DNA from: Planctomycetia bacterium
GTDB lineage: Bacteria; Planctomycetota; Planctomycetia; Pirellulales; UBA1268
Direction of reading: 5' to 3'
Assembly (NCBI GenBank): GCA_021414115.1
Contig: JAIOPD010000137.1
Span: forward strand, 1-42,645
Length of the DNA stretch: 42,645 nt
Shown: one piece after another, positions 16,542-24,588 of the stretch
Numbering within the stretch: position 1 is the stretch's first letter
Layout: every line of letters begins with the position of its first letter
The notes under the pieces: model-generated
Databases searched by the model: none
Told to the model about the DNA's origin: nothing
The model's input: only the letters and a program-made list of their open reading frames with translations
Made by a program: the position numbers and the translations under genes

Positions 16542-16650
16542 GGGAAGCCCGGAGCGCGAGCGACGGGGATCGGGGTGGCGACCCTCGCAAGCGCCGCGGA
16601 GCGGGTTGAGGTGGAGGACGCATTCCCCGCGCTCGCGCTTGGGGCTTCCC
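16542..16650 (+). repeat. REPIN-like palindromic repeat, copy 6
   Basis: Left arm 16542-16568 (GGGAAGCCCGGAGCGCGAGC) and right arm 16621-16650 (CGCTCGCGCTTGGGGCTTCC) with a 52-bp spacer. It occupies most of the 315-bp gap between the EF-hand gene and the methyltransferase start. Right after it TTCCGACGAAGAG-type words occur twice (about 16647 and 16707). No promoter is recognisable. Confidence 0.85.
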
Positions 16651-16745
16651 GACGAAGAGGCGCATGCCGTTGCGGTCGAGGCGGCGCTCCCGTGCTCCGG
16701 GCCTTCCGACGAAGAGATGCTGTCGAGAGGTCTGAATGGACCGAC

Positions 16746-17372
16746 TTATTCCGGCCGTCGGGGGCGCTCGGGGCGGCCCTCGCCCTCCGATCCTTCCGGC
16801 CTGCGGCGCGGGCCGGCACCGTCGCGATTGGCCATGGCGCTTCGCATGCGTTCCGCCATCTCGCCGGCGAACTTTTCCAGTTCACCCTTGTCGAGTTTGC
16901 CGTCGCCGTCGGCATCGAACGTCAGGGCCCGCTCGACGAACCGTTCCGGTGATGGCCCACCGGCACGCGGCGGGCCCTCGCCACCGCCGCCGCCCTCGCG
17001 CGGCGGCCGGCCCTCACCTCGGAGTCCTCGCCCGCGACCGGGACGCGCTTCCGACTCGCCATCCGGGGGCGGAGGCGGACCGCGAAACCCTTCGCCGCCG
17101 TGCGGGATCGGCGGCATCGGCGGGCGAAACTCGTCGCGGTCGATCTTTCCGTCGCCGTTCTTGTCGGCCTTGGCCAGGCTCGCGGACGCGTTCTTGATCT
17201 CGTCGGCGTCGAGTTCGTGGTCGCCGTTGGTATCGAGCGCATCGCGGAGGCCGTCGCCGCGGCCCGGACGCGGCGGGCCGTCGCGGCCCTCCGGCGGCTG
17301 GGCCAGCGCGGTCGCGAAAGCCGCGCCGAGGAGCGTGACCGTGACCACGCTGAAAGTGAGGCGGTGTCTCAT
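16746..17372 (-). CDS. secreted EF-hand calcium-binding protein
   Basis: The start is ATG 17372, with AGGAGA just upstream. The 208-residue product has a signal peptide (residues 1-24, ending TALAQ). It has three canonical EF-hand loops with Asp/Asn at the calcium positions: DTNGDHELDADE (47-58), DKNGDGKIDRDE (70-81) and DADGDGKLDKGE (153-164). Long Gly/Pro/Arg-rich low-complexity stretches separate and follow them (about 85-142 and 185-208). EF-hand exported proteins of this kind are common in planctomycetes; ligands and function are unknown. A longer in-frame extension upstream runs through a repeat and is not credible. Confidence 0.85.
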   Translation of the reverse strand: MRHRLTFSVVTVTLLGAAFATALAQPPEGRDGPPRPGRGDGLRDALDTNGDHELDADEIKNASASLAKADKNGDGKIDRDEFRPPMPPIPHGGEGFRGPPPPPDGESEARPGRGRGLRGEGRPPREGGGGGEGPPRAGGPSPERFVERALTFDADGDGKLDKGELEKFAGEMAERMRSAMANRDGAGPRRRPEGSEGEGRPERPRRPE

Positions 17373-17482
17373 CGTGGAATCTCCTGAAAAGTCGTAAATC
17401 CCTTGCCACGGATTCAACGTGCCGGTCGGGAAAAGGTTTCGGGTCCATCGGGGATTTTCATGGGTTGGGCGCTGCCTCCGGT

Positions 17483-17592
17483 CGGGAAGCCCCAAGCGCG
17501 AGCGCGGGGAAGACGTTCTCCACCCCGTCTCGTTCCGCGGCACCGTCACGCTCTGCCACCCGGATACCCGTCGCTCCCGCTCCGGGCTTCCC
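17483..17592 (-). repeat. REPIN-like palindromic repeat, copy 7 (inverted)
   Basis: In reverse orientation relative to copies 1-6: GGGAAGCCCCAAGCGCGAGC at 17483-17510 and GCTCCCGCTCCGGGCTTCCC ending at 17592. It occupies the 378-bp gap between the EF-hand gene and the small exported-protein gene; nothing else is recognised there. Confidence 0.8.
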
Positions 17593-17750
17593 GAGCAGCC
17601 GATGCCACGGCGCGCTATCGCCACGCCGAGTGGTTTTGGCCTCTGCACGTGCCACCCGCTCCCCACAACAATCCCTGAGGGACCAGGTTTCGATCACGCC
17701 CCGCGCGGGCCGCTGGAGCGGCGGACGCGTGATTATCCGCGGGGGGGCGA

Positions 17751-18005
17751 TCAGTTGGCGGCCGCGGTGGACCAGGAGCTGAAAAGATCACCCCGCTTGA
17801 TGCGGGCGGCGTCTTCACGCATCACCTCGGGGGTGCGGCGGATCGCCCGCACCGTCGACCGCCGGTGCCGCCAGGTGCGGGAATGGGCCGCCGTCGCGGG
17901 GCCGACGTTTCGCGGCGCGGCTACGATCGTGGGCGGCGCCGCGTCGGCGATGCCTGCGGCGAGGGCCGACAGGATGAGGGCGACCATGACGGTGTGGTTT
18001 ATCAT
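17751..18005 (-). CDS. small exported protein coupled to the M16 peptidase gene
   Basis: The ATG at 18005 overlaps the TGA of the upstream M16-like gene (ATGA), so it is translationally coupled. The 84-residue product has a signal peptide (MINHTVMVALILSALAAGIA, cleavage near ADA-AP) and a basic mature part ending RIKRGDLFSSWSTAAAN. I recognise no family. The overlap and coding-like composition support a real gene that belongs to the M16 operon, but it is short and lone. Confidence 0.55.
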   Translation of the reverse strand: MINHTVMVALILSALAAGIADAAPPTIVAAPRNVGPATAAHSRTWRHRRSTVRAIRRTPEVMREDAARIKRGDLFSSWSTAAAN

Positions 18006-19591
18006 CTCGATTCCTTCGCCTCGGGGAGCGGCTCGAGCGTGAGCGGGTCGCGGAGCGGTAGGTGCTTCACCTCGCCCTTGAAAAAATCCTTCATCGTGGC
18101 GCGGCCCTCGAGATCGCCCTTGGCGATCGTGTCCCAGTCGCCGACCACGAGGATGGCCATCGTCGCCGGATCGAGGTATTTTCTCGCCACCCGCTGCAGG
18201 TCTTCGCGGGTCACGCCGGCCACCTTCTGGCGAAATGTCTTCCAGTAGTCGGCCGGCCGCTTCGTCCATTGGTCGTTGACGAACACGCGGAGCATCTGCG
18301 GCTTGCTCTCGAACTGCCGGGGAAACGTCTCGATCACGCTCTTCTTCGCCGTGTCGAGCTCATCCTCGGTCACAAGCTCGTTGCGGACCTTGCCGATCTC
18401 GTCGAGCACGATCTTCGCCGCCAGAGCCACTGTCTCGCTCTTACTCTCGAAACCCGCGCGGAAGTCGCCCGGATAGTCCACCTTCGGCGCGATGGTCGAG
18501 CGGACGGAGTAGGCGAGCCCCTGGTTGCTCCGCACCTGCTGCATGAGCCGGCTCGTGAAGCCGCCGGCGCCGAGGATTTCATTGAGGAGCAGCAGCGGAA
18601 TCGCGTCGGGATCGTCCCGCTTGATCGCCCGGCAGCCCATGAGCACTTTGCCCTGCGGGATGTCTTTCGGCACGTGGTACAGCCCCGGAGCGAGCGTGGC
18701 CGTGGGGGCCACAGGGCTGGGCGCAGTCGGCCCCCGCTCCCAGCCTGCGAGCGCCTTTTGCAGCCTCGTGAGCATCTCCTGCTCGTCGAAGTCGCCCGAG
18801 ACGGCGACGATCAGATTGCCCGGATGAAACACCCTCGCGTGCATGGCGGCAAGGCGATCCCGATCGATCGCCGCGACCGTCTTGTCGGTCGGCTCGGCGG
18901 CCTCGAAGTGGGTTGGCCCGTAGATGAGCCGCTTCCACTCCCGGCCGATGATCGACGAGGCATCGTCGTTTCGCTGCTTGAGGTCTTCCACGATGCGGGC
19001 CTTGGCCGTGTCGATTCGTCCCTGGTCAAACCCCGGGGTCCGCAGCATTTCGAGGAACAGCGACAGGCTCTCGTCGAGGTTGCGCTTCAGGCAGTTCATC
19101 GTGGCGACGGTGAAGGTGTCGTTGGCCGACACGCCAACCTCCGTCGCGAGGAAGTCGAGCGTTTCGTCGAACTCGGTGGGCTTCCGCCGGGCCGTGCCTC
19201 CCTCGCGGATCAGCCGCGCCGTCATGGCGGCGAGCCCCGGGGCGTCGGCCGGATCGAGCGACGCGCCGCCCTTGAAGGTCATCGAGACGGTGACGAGGGG
19301 AAACTCATGTGACGGCGCGAGATAAACGACGGTCCCGTCGGGGAGCACGCGACGAAACATCTTCGCATCCGGAGGCTCGAAAGCGAGGGGCTCGAAGGCA
19401 ATCTCCTCGGGCCGTTTCGGAATCGCGGCCTTGGCGGCCGGCCCTGCTGCCGGCGACGCGGGCCGCGCGACCGTGGCCGGCGGGGCCGACGCGGCGGTGC
19501 GGTGCGGCAGCAACACCGCCCAGGCGACGAGCACGGCAACGCCGACGAATGGGTGGATGGTTCGGGGAAGCAAGATGGTCCGGTGGGTCAT
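18002..19591 (-). CDS. M16-family peptidase-like protein lacking the zinc motif
   Basis: The 529-residue product has an N-terminal hydrophobic segment (about 12-30, signal or anchor), an Ala/Pro-rich linker, and two M16 (pitrilysin/insulinase) halves. At the place of the HxxEH zinc motif it reads PGLAAMTARLIREGG (118-132), so it lacks the metal ligands. The second half keeps the family's GGFTSRLMQQVRSNQGLAYS substrate-binding region. Bacterial M16B enzymes often work as an active plus an inactive subunit, and the gene just upstream encodes an HFFEH-containing partner, 48 nt away. This is therefore probably the non-catalytic partner of a heterodimeric periplasmic protease. Confidence 0.9.
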   Translation of the reverse strand: MTHRTILLPRTIHPFVGVAVLVAWAVLLPHRTAASAPPATVARPASPAAGPAAKAAIPKRPEEIAFEPLAFEPPDAKMFRRVLPDGTVVYLAPSHEFPLVTVSMTFKGGASLDPADAPGLAAMTARLIREGGTARRKPTEFDETLDFLATEVGVSANDTFTVATMNCLKRNLDESLSLFLEMLRTPGFDQGRIDTAKARIVEDLKQRNDDASSIIGREWKRLIYGPTHFEAAEPTDKTVAAIDRDRLAAMHARVFHPGNLIVAVSGDFDEQEMLTRLQKALAGWERGPTAPSPVAPTATLAPGLYHVPKDIPQGKVLMGCRAIKRDDPDAIPLLLLNEILGAGGFTSRLMQQVRSNQGLAYSVRSTIAPKVDYPGDFRAGFESKSETVALAAKIVLDEIGKVRNELVTEDELDTAKKSVIETFPRQFESKPQMLRVFVNDQWTKRPADYWKTFRQKVAGVTREDLQRVARKYLDPATMAILVVGDWDTIAKGDLEGRATMKDFFKGEVKHLPLRDPLTLEPLPEAKESR

Positions 19592-19639
19592 GGGGCGTCC
19601 GTGAAAGGGAGTGGTCGGGAGGAGCCGTCGTGCCGGGGT

Positions 19640-21175
19640 TCAGTCAGCCTTGCGGCGATACGAGGCGACGCTGCGATTGGTCGCCTTGAAATATTTCCTG
19701 ACGACGCGGCGAATGTCCGCGGCGGTGACGGCCTCATACTTGGCCGGCCCGTCGTTGATCTCCCGCCAGTCGAGCACCGCCTCGGCGAAGGCCAGCTGGA
19801 CGAACAGCGACATGTTGTTCTCGAGCCGCCGGTAGTTCTGGGCGGCGACCCTGTTCTTCACCTTGCGGAGTTCCCGTTCGGGCACATCCTCCTGCTCGAG
19901 CTTCAAGAGCTCCTCCTCCCACGCCTGTTCGAGTTGCGCGGGCGTGGCGTCGCCGCGGGTCTGCGCCGACACGGCGAACATCCCGGCGTATTTCCGCGTG
20001 TCGGAGGATGCCTGGGCCGTCGCGGCGATGCCCCGGCCCTCCACGAGGCCCCGATAGAGCCGGCCGGTCCGGTCGTTGAGAATCTCGGCGAGCATGTCGA
20101 GCGGATAGCTGTCGACATGGCCGGCGGGGACCGTGTGGTAGCGGACCTCGATCGACGGCGGGAAATCACCCGTGGCGTTCATCCGTTGCTCGGCGATCTG
20201 CTCCACCTCCAGCGTGACCACCGGGGGCGGTGGTTGCTTCCCCGGCTCGAGTCGCGAGAAGTAGTTGGTGATCAACTGCCGGGCCCGCGCCGGCTCGAAG
20301 TCACCCACGAGGATGCCGACGAGGTTGTTGGGGCGATAGTAGATGTTCCAGTAGTCCTGAGCCTGCTCGACCGTGTAGCTGTTCAGGTCGCTCGGCCAGC
20401 CGATCACGGGCCATGAATAGCCCGACGACGACCAGAACATGGCGTCGAACTGTTCCTCGAACTTTCCCGTCGGCGTGCTCTCGGTTCGTAGCCGCCGCTC
20501 CTCGTGGACGACGTCGCGCTCCGAATAAAACTCTCGGAACACGCTGTCGTGGAGCCGGTCGCTCTCCATCCACGCCCAGAGCTCGAGTTTGTTGGACGGC
20601 ACGGTGATGAAGTAGCACGTCAGATCGTAGGTGGTGAAGGCGTTCATCCCGCTGCCCCCCGCCTTCGTGTAGACCTGGTCGAACTCGTCCTTGACGATCG
20701 TGCCCGCCTCCGGCCCCGCCTCGCCGCGGCCCTGCTGGGCCTTGATGAGCGCGTCGAGCCTGGCGCGAAGCACGCGAAGTTCCTGCGTGTCGTTGGCGGA
20801 GTTCCAGGGGTCGTCGATCTCGCCCCGGAAGTAGCGGTCGTATTGCCGTGTCCAGACGAGCCGGTTGATCTCGTCGCGGATCGCCTTTTGTTCGGTTCGG
20901 TATTTCGCGTCACGAGCGGGCTCACGGGTGCCGATGGTGTCGGTGCCCTTGAACATCATGTGTTCGAAGAAGTGGCTGATGCCGGTGATCCCCGGTCGCT
21001 CGTTGACGCTTCCCACGCGGGCGACCCAGCCGGCACTCACCACGTTGGGCTGGTCGCTCCGGGGCACGAGCAGAAACTGCATGCCGTTGGGGAGCGTGAA
21101 CTCCTCGACCTCGACCTTCTGCGCGTGGGCGGTGGCGGCGGTGGAAAGCAACGCGGCGAGCAGAGCGAATCGCAT
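19640..21175 (-). CDS. M16-family zinc peptidase (catalytic subunit)
   Basis: The start is ATG 21175, preceded by GAGAGGAC; a 15-residue upstream extension is unlikely because residues 1-18 from this ATG form a signal peptide (MRFALLAALLSTAATAHA). The 511-residue product has the inverted zinc motif HFFEH at 68-72 in GISHFFEHMMFKGT, and downstream acidic residues in SERDVVHEERR that can provide the third ligand. The M16 C-terminal half begins near DSYPLDMLAEILNDRTGRLY. It likely degrades peptides in the periplasm with the motif-less partner encoded next. No terminator is seen between the two genes. Confidence 0.92.
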   Translation of the reverse strand: MRFALLAALLSTAATAHAQKVEVEEFTLPNGMQFLLVPRSDQPNVVSAGWVARVGSVNERPGITGISHFFEHMMFKGTDTIGTREPARDAKYRTEQKAIRDEINRLVWTRQYDRYFRGEIDDPWNSANDTQELRVLRARLDALIKAQQGRGEAGPEAGTIVKDEFDQVYTKAGGSGMNAFTTYDLTCYFITVPSNKLELWAWMESDRLHDSVFREFYSERDVVHEERRLRTESTPTGKFEEQFDAMFWSSSGYSWPVIGWPSDLNSYTVEQAQDYWNIYYRPNNLVGILVGDFEPARARQLITNYFSRLEPGKQPPPPVVTLEVEQIAEQRMNATGDFPPSIEVRYHTVPAGHVDSYPLDMLAEILNDRTGRLYRGLVEGRGIAATAQASSDTRKYAGMFAVSAQTRGDATPAQLEQAWEEELLKLEQEDVPERELRKVKNRVAAQNYRRLENNMSLFVQLAFAEAVLDWREINDGPAKYEAVTAADIRRVVRKYFKATNRSVASYRRKAD

Positions 21176-21253
21176 GAACAGATGTCCTCTCGGGTGGGGA
21201 TTGATGGTTATAGCCGACACGGGGGATTCCAGACGAACCGCCTTGCCGCGAGG

Positions 21254-22147
21254 TCAGTGTCCGTCCGCCGCCAGCGCCCACCGGAGCAGCGTGAGGAGGA
21301 TCTCGAACACGATCAGTCCCACGATCGCCCACTCGACCCGCAGCGAGCGGCGGTTTTGCAGGAGTTCGAGGGCTGTTTCGGCCGTCCGTGAGATGAGGGC
21401 GAGTTTGCCGTGGAGTGCGGCGAAGCGTTCGCGGATCTCAAAGTCGTCCCGCAATCGGGCCCAGAGCCGCTCCAGTTCCGGATGGTCCCAGAGCAGTTCG
21501 GGCGAGTCGTCCACGCGGGCGCCGGCCACGACACGGTGCTCGGCGAGCAGCGCGGTGCCGAGATGCTGGAGGAGTTCCCTGGCGGCACGGCCCCCACGAC
21601 CCCAGTGATCGAGGTTGGTGGCGAAGGGCTCGATCCGCTCGAACTGCCGCTCGATGGCCCGTTCGTGATGGGCCAGCGACACGCTCTTGGCGAGGACGTC
21701 GGCTACGAGCTGGAGCTTCTCGAGCGTCATGTCGGCGAGCACGAGCGTGTTGCCCTCCATCGTTTCCTTGCCGGTGGGGGCGATGCGGATGTCGAGCGCC
21801 TCGGTCTCCTGCTCCACCAGCGGAAAGGGCTGGCGGATGAAGGCCGCGATCTGGCGGACGTAGTCCGTGGCCGCGGCGGGCGAGACGTCGAAAAATACGA
21901 TCGCGCCGTAGCGGAAGAGCACGGCGAGCCCATTGCCTGCGGGTGGATTCGAGGAGAGAACACCCCCCAGCTGCGAGCCGACAAGCTCCACGACGAGCGG
22001 CGCGTTGCCCGTGCGGTCGTTCAGGCCGAGCGCCAGGACATCGATCCCGGTGCCGGCAAGCACGGCCCTGGCCTGGAAGCCGAGGTGGTTCATGACGGAC
22101 GGATCGGCGACGACCGCGGTGTCATTCGGCTGGGGCTCATCGGGCAT
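21254..22147 (-). CDS. RMD1/DUF155 family membrane protein
   Basis: From ATG 22147, with GAGGAA upstream, the 297-residue product carries the RMD1/DUF155 signature LFRYGAIVFFDV (77-88) and, downstream, a long helical region. It ends with the usual single C-terminal transmembrane helix (VEWAIVGLIVFEILLTLLRW, about 270-289). Eukaryotic members are mitochondrial/sporulation factors and bacterial ones are uncharacterised. It is separated by a short gap from the M16 gene, so it may be cotranscribed. The 140-bp space to the divergent hemerythrin-like gene should contain both promoters, but none stands out. Confidence 0.82.
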   Translation of the reverse strand: MPDEPQPNDTAVVADPSVMNHLGFQARAVLAGTGIDVLALGLNDRTGNAPLVVELVGSQLGGVLSSNPPAGNGLAVLFRYGAIVFFDVSPAAATDYVRQIAAFIRQPFPLVEQETEALDIRIAPTGKETMEGNTLVLADMTLEKLQLVADVLAKSVSLAHHERAIERQFERIEPFATNLDHWGRGGRAARELLQHLGTALLAEHRVVAGARVDDSPELLWDHPELERLWARLRDDFEIRERFAALHGKLALISRTAETALELLQNRRSLRVEWAIVGLIVFEILLTLLRWALAADGH

Positions 22148-22287
22148 GCGACGGTTCCTCGACTGGCGGACGGTTTCCCGCAAGTGTCCATCAGTTCGGG
22201 GCCGGGCACCAGCCGGCTGGCAAGGAAGTCTCCTGTCAGGCTCATGCGACGAGCGAAGAATCGTATCGAGCGGGCGAGGCTTCTCCT

Positions 22288-22767
22288 TTGCAAAGCACGA
22301 ATGCAATGTATTCAACCGACCGCATCGACCCGGTGATTCTCGGTCATATCCTCGGCCAGCATCGGGAACTTCATTCGCAACTGCTTTCCATGCGGGCTGA
22401 GTTCACCAACCCCGATCTCCCCGACGCCCAGCGGTTGGGGGCCGTGCGGGAGATGCTCGCGGGGCTACGGGACTACCTCAGGACCCATTTCGAGCAGGAA
22501 GAGCGGGGCGGTTTCATGGAGGAGTCGATCGCCCGGATGCCCCGACTGTCGTCCGCCGTCCAGAAGGTCATGGCCGACCATCCCGGCCTGCTCGCGGAAC
22601 TCGACACCTTGTTGGAAACGATCGGGATGCGGGATATTTCTCCAGAGACATGGGCCGAGGCCACTCGCGGCTTCGCGGCCTTCTCCGATCATCTGCTTGT
22701 CCATGAAAGGAATGAGAATGCCGTCGTGCAGGAAGGCTACAACGAGGATCTCGATCTCGCCGACTGA
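22288..22767 (+). CDS. hemerythrin-like (HHE) protein
   Basis: The frame encodes 159 residues from TTG 22288 (GCGAGG eight nt upstream) or 153 from ATG 22306. The spacing of His and Glu is that of hemerythrin HHE cation-binding four-helix bundles: GHILGQHRELHSQL, THFEQEE, ADHPGLLAELDTL and DHLLVHERNENAVVQEGY. Such domains bind a di-iron centre and sense or carry O2/NO or buffer iron. The 3' end overlaps the start of the cytochrome gene by about 50 nt in another frame, which argues for joint function in redox or gas sensing. Confidence 0.8.
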   Translation: MQSTNAMYSTDRIDPVILGHILGQHRELHSQLLSMRAEFTNPDLPDAQRLGAVREMLAGLRDYLRTHFEQEERGGFMEESIARMPRLSSAVQKVMADHPGLLAELDTLLETIGMRDISPETWAEATRGFAAFSDHLLVHERNENAVVQEGYNEDLDLAD

Positions 22768-23176
22768 CTCCGTTTGGCTCCGCTGGGCGGTCGTGGGCGG
22801 CGTGGTGCTCATGGCGGTGTTACTGCACGGCTCGCGGCCCGGAGCCGAGGAGCCCGGCACGCGGCCCGATCAGGTGGCCGGGTTCATGCGGGCCAAACTC
22901 GCCCATGCGCAGAACGTTCTCGAAGGTCTGACGGTCGAAGACTACGAGCTCATCGACAAAGCCGCCCAGGAACTGTCGCTCGCCAGCGAAGACGCCAGTT
23001 GGCAGGTGCTGCAGACCGAAGACTACGCCAGGCAAAGCGCCGAGTTTCGCCGGTCATGCGACAGCCTGCGGAAGGCCGCCAGGGAGCGGAATCTCGATGG
23101 AGCGGCGCTGGCCTGGATGGAGGTCACCATGAAGTGCGTCCAGTGTCACAAGTACGTCCGCGACGAAGGCCGCTGA
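22718..23176 (+). CDS. membrane-anchored c-type cytochrome, class II-like
   Basis: The likely start is ATG 22718, seven nt after GAAAGG, inside the hemerythrin-like gene. The 152-residue product has one hydrophobic export/anchor segment (WLRWAVVGGVVLMAVLL). It then has a helical domain and a single haem c motif CVQCH close to the C-terminus (MKCVQCHKYVRD). A C-terminal CxxCH after a helical bundle is the plan of cytochrome c'/class II cytochromes. It should be periplasmic and may take electrons from, or pass them to, a partner of the hemerythrin. The stop is followed directly by repeats. Confidence 0.75.
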   Translation: MPSCRKATTRISISPTDSVWLRWAVVGGVVLMAVLLHGSRPGAEEPGTRPDQVAGFMRAKLAHAQNVLEGLTVEDYELIDKAAQELSLASEDASWQVLQTEDYARQSAEFRRSCDSLRKAARERNLDGAALAWMEVTMKCVQCHKYVRDEGR

Positions 23177-23195
23177 CCCGCGTCGCCACCCGGAT

Positions 23196-23222
23196 ACCCG
23201 TCGCTCGCGCTCCGGGCTTCCC
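23196..23222 (-). repeat. REPIN-like half element, copy 8
   Basis: A lone inverted A-type arm (GCTCGCGCTCCGGGCTTCCC at its end) lies 20 bp after the cytochrome gene stop. It is linked to copy 9 by a 28-bp linker that is the inverse of the linker between copies 4 and 5. Confidence 0.7.
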
Positions 23223-23250
23223 GAAGCATTCGATGCCACGCCTCCCGTCA

Positions 23251-23358
23251 GGAAGCCCCAAGCGCAAGCGCGGGGAATACGCCGTCCACCCCAACCCGCT
23301 CCGCGACGCGTTCAAGGGTCGGTAACCGTCCACCCGTCGCTCGCGCTCCGGGCTTCCC
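23251..23358 (-). repeat. REPIN-like palindromic repeat, copy 9 (inverted)
   Basis: Arms GGAAGCCCCAAGCGCAAGCG (from 23251) and GCTCGCGCTCCGGGCTTCCC (ending at about 23358) enclose a 52-bp spacer. It lies in the convergent gap between the cytochrome and WYL-regulator genes. Confidence 0.8.
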
Positions 23359-23391
23359 CAGCAACGAACACCAGCAACGAACACCAGCAAC
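23359..23391. repeat. 13-bp tandem repeat, 2.5 copies
   Basis: CAGCAACGAACAC is repeated exactly at 23359-23371 and 23372-23384, and then partly at 23385-23391, directly after repeat copy 9. Confidence 0.8.
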
Positions 23392-23400
23392 AACCCGCGA

Positions 23401-23532
23401 GGGGCTGCCCGTGCCCCGAGAGCCGGGCTCGGCGGCCAGCGCAGGCAGGATGCCGAAGCGCAGCCGGCGTGCAGCGAGCGGAGGCCACGAGGGCCGTAGC
23501 GAACGTCCGGCTCGCGGGGCACGGGCAGCCCC
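23401..23532. repeat. 26-bp inverted repeat enclosing 80 bp
   Basis: The segment 23401-23426 and the reverse complement of 23507-23532 agree at 25 of 26 positions (outer part GGGGCTGCCCGTGCCCCG, inner part AGCCGG). The 80-bp interior is GC-rich and has no evident gene. It could be a MITE-like insert or a very stable RNA/DNA hairpin. The rest of the gap (23533-23628) shows nothing recognisable. Confidence 0.8.
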
Positions 23533-23628
23533 GCGCTGCGTACCTCAAGAGTCCGCGGCCTTCCGGCCGGTCGGCTTCCCGGAGTGAGCGTCAGGCGTTT
23601 CGCCAACGTCGACTGCGCTCACTTGGGA

Positions 23629-24381
23629 TCAGCGATTCGGCAGGATCGTCGGGTCGATGGGACGGTGCGTGAACGTGCTGTCGAGCGTCGTCACCTTCTC
23701 GATGTCCTCGATGTCGAACACGACCGGCGGATCCGCGCCGGATGGCGACGACCAGCCGACCAGCTGCACCTTCGGCAAGCGGATCATCAGCATCACCGGC
23801 TGGATGCGGCGGCGGACCGCGCCGCTCGGGTCGCGTGACTCGATCTCGATCTCCCGGCAGTCGGCGATCGCGGTGCTGATCGCCGAGAGAAGCCGCGGAT
23901 GCGAGGCATACTTGGCGTTATCCAGGGGCTCGACGTGAAACACGCGGCGGGCTTCGTCGACCCGCTTCAGGAGTTCCGCAGGCAGCCCGGCTTCGATCTT
24001 CGACCGCAGCGACTCGATGCCGGTCCAGAGGATCGTGCCCTGGAACGTGCGGAGGAGGTCGCGGGCCACGTTGAAGGCGACGAGCTCCAGGATGGTCAGC
24101 GGCTCGCCCGGCGGCCGCCGGGCCGCCATCGCCTCCTTGTCGAGCAGCCAGCCGTGCCGCCGGTCACCCGGGAGCTGGGGCCTGTCGATCGGGTAGCCGC
24201 AGGCAACGAGAAACTCGCAGTCGCGGTGCAATGTCCGCGGCGAGAGCCGGGAGAATCCGAGGCGATCCTTGATCAGTCCGATCAGCGTCTGGTCGTCGAG
24301 CGGCTGGCGGGCGGAGGAGAGGATGTCGAGCAGCGAGTAGATGCGCAGAAACTGTTCATACCGGGCGAAGTTTCGGGGCAT
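23629..24381 (-). CDS. WYL-domain transcriptional regulator
   Basis: The 250-residue protein starts with a winged-helix/DeoR-like HTH region (residues about 8-65: RIYSLLDILSSARQPLDDQT followed by LSPRTLHRDCEFLVACGYPI). It continues with a region resembling a WYL ligand-sensing domain in its second half (about 145-240, with IEIESRDPSGAVRRRIQP and VQLVGWSS). Such regulators bind nucleic acid or nucleotide signals and control defence, DNA repair or metabolism. The exact W-Y-L motif is not preserved, so the WYL label rests on overall arrangement. The 207-bp gap before the next gene to the right shows nothing recognisable. Confidence 0.65.
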   Translation of the reverse strand: MPRNFARYEQFLRIYSLLDILSSARQPLDDQTLIGLIKDRLGFSRLSPRTLHRDCEFLVACGYPIDRPQLPGDRRHGWLLDKEAMAARRPPGEPLTILELVAFNVARDLLRTFQGTILWTGIESLRSKIEAGLPAELLKRVDEARRVFHVEPLDNAKYASHPRLLSAISTAIADCREIEIESRDPSGAVRRRIQPVMLMIRLPKVQLVGWSSPSGADPPVVFDIEDIEKVTTLDSTFTHRPIDPTILPNR

Positions 24382-24588
24382 AGTCGCAAGGTGCGGATCA
24401 CGGGATGGAAGTCGACGTCATGCGCTCTCGCAGAGTCGTCAGACGTCCGCAAAGCGATCTCGTCTTCCAATCGGCAATGCGGACTCAGCGCGATGAACGA
24501 TCGCGCCGACTGCCGCATCATCCAACCCCATGCGGCACCCTTGGTCAGCATGCCGTCCTACCCCGGGTTCACCGGCCAAAGGGCGTCG

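Noticed and set aside
17373-17666. Extension of the EF-hand protein by 98 residues upstream
   Set aside because: The extension runs through REPIN-like repeat copy 7, whereas ATG 17372 has an AGGAGA signal and begins a clear signal peptide.
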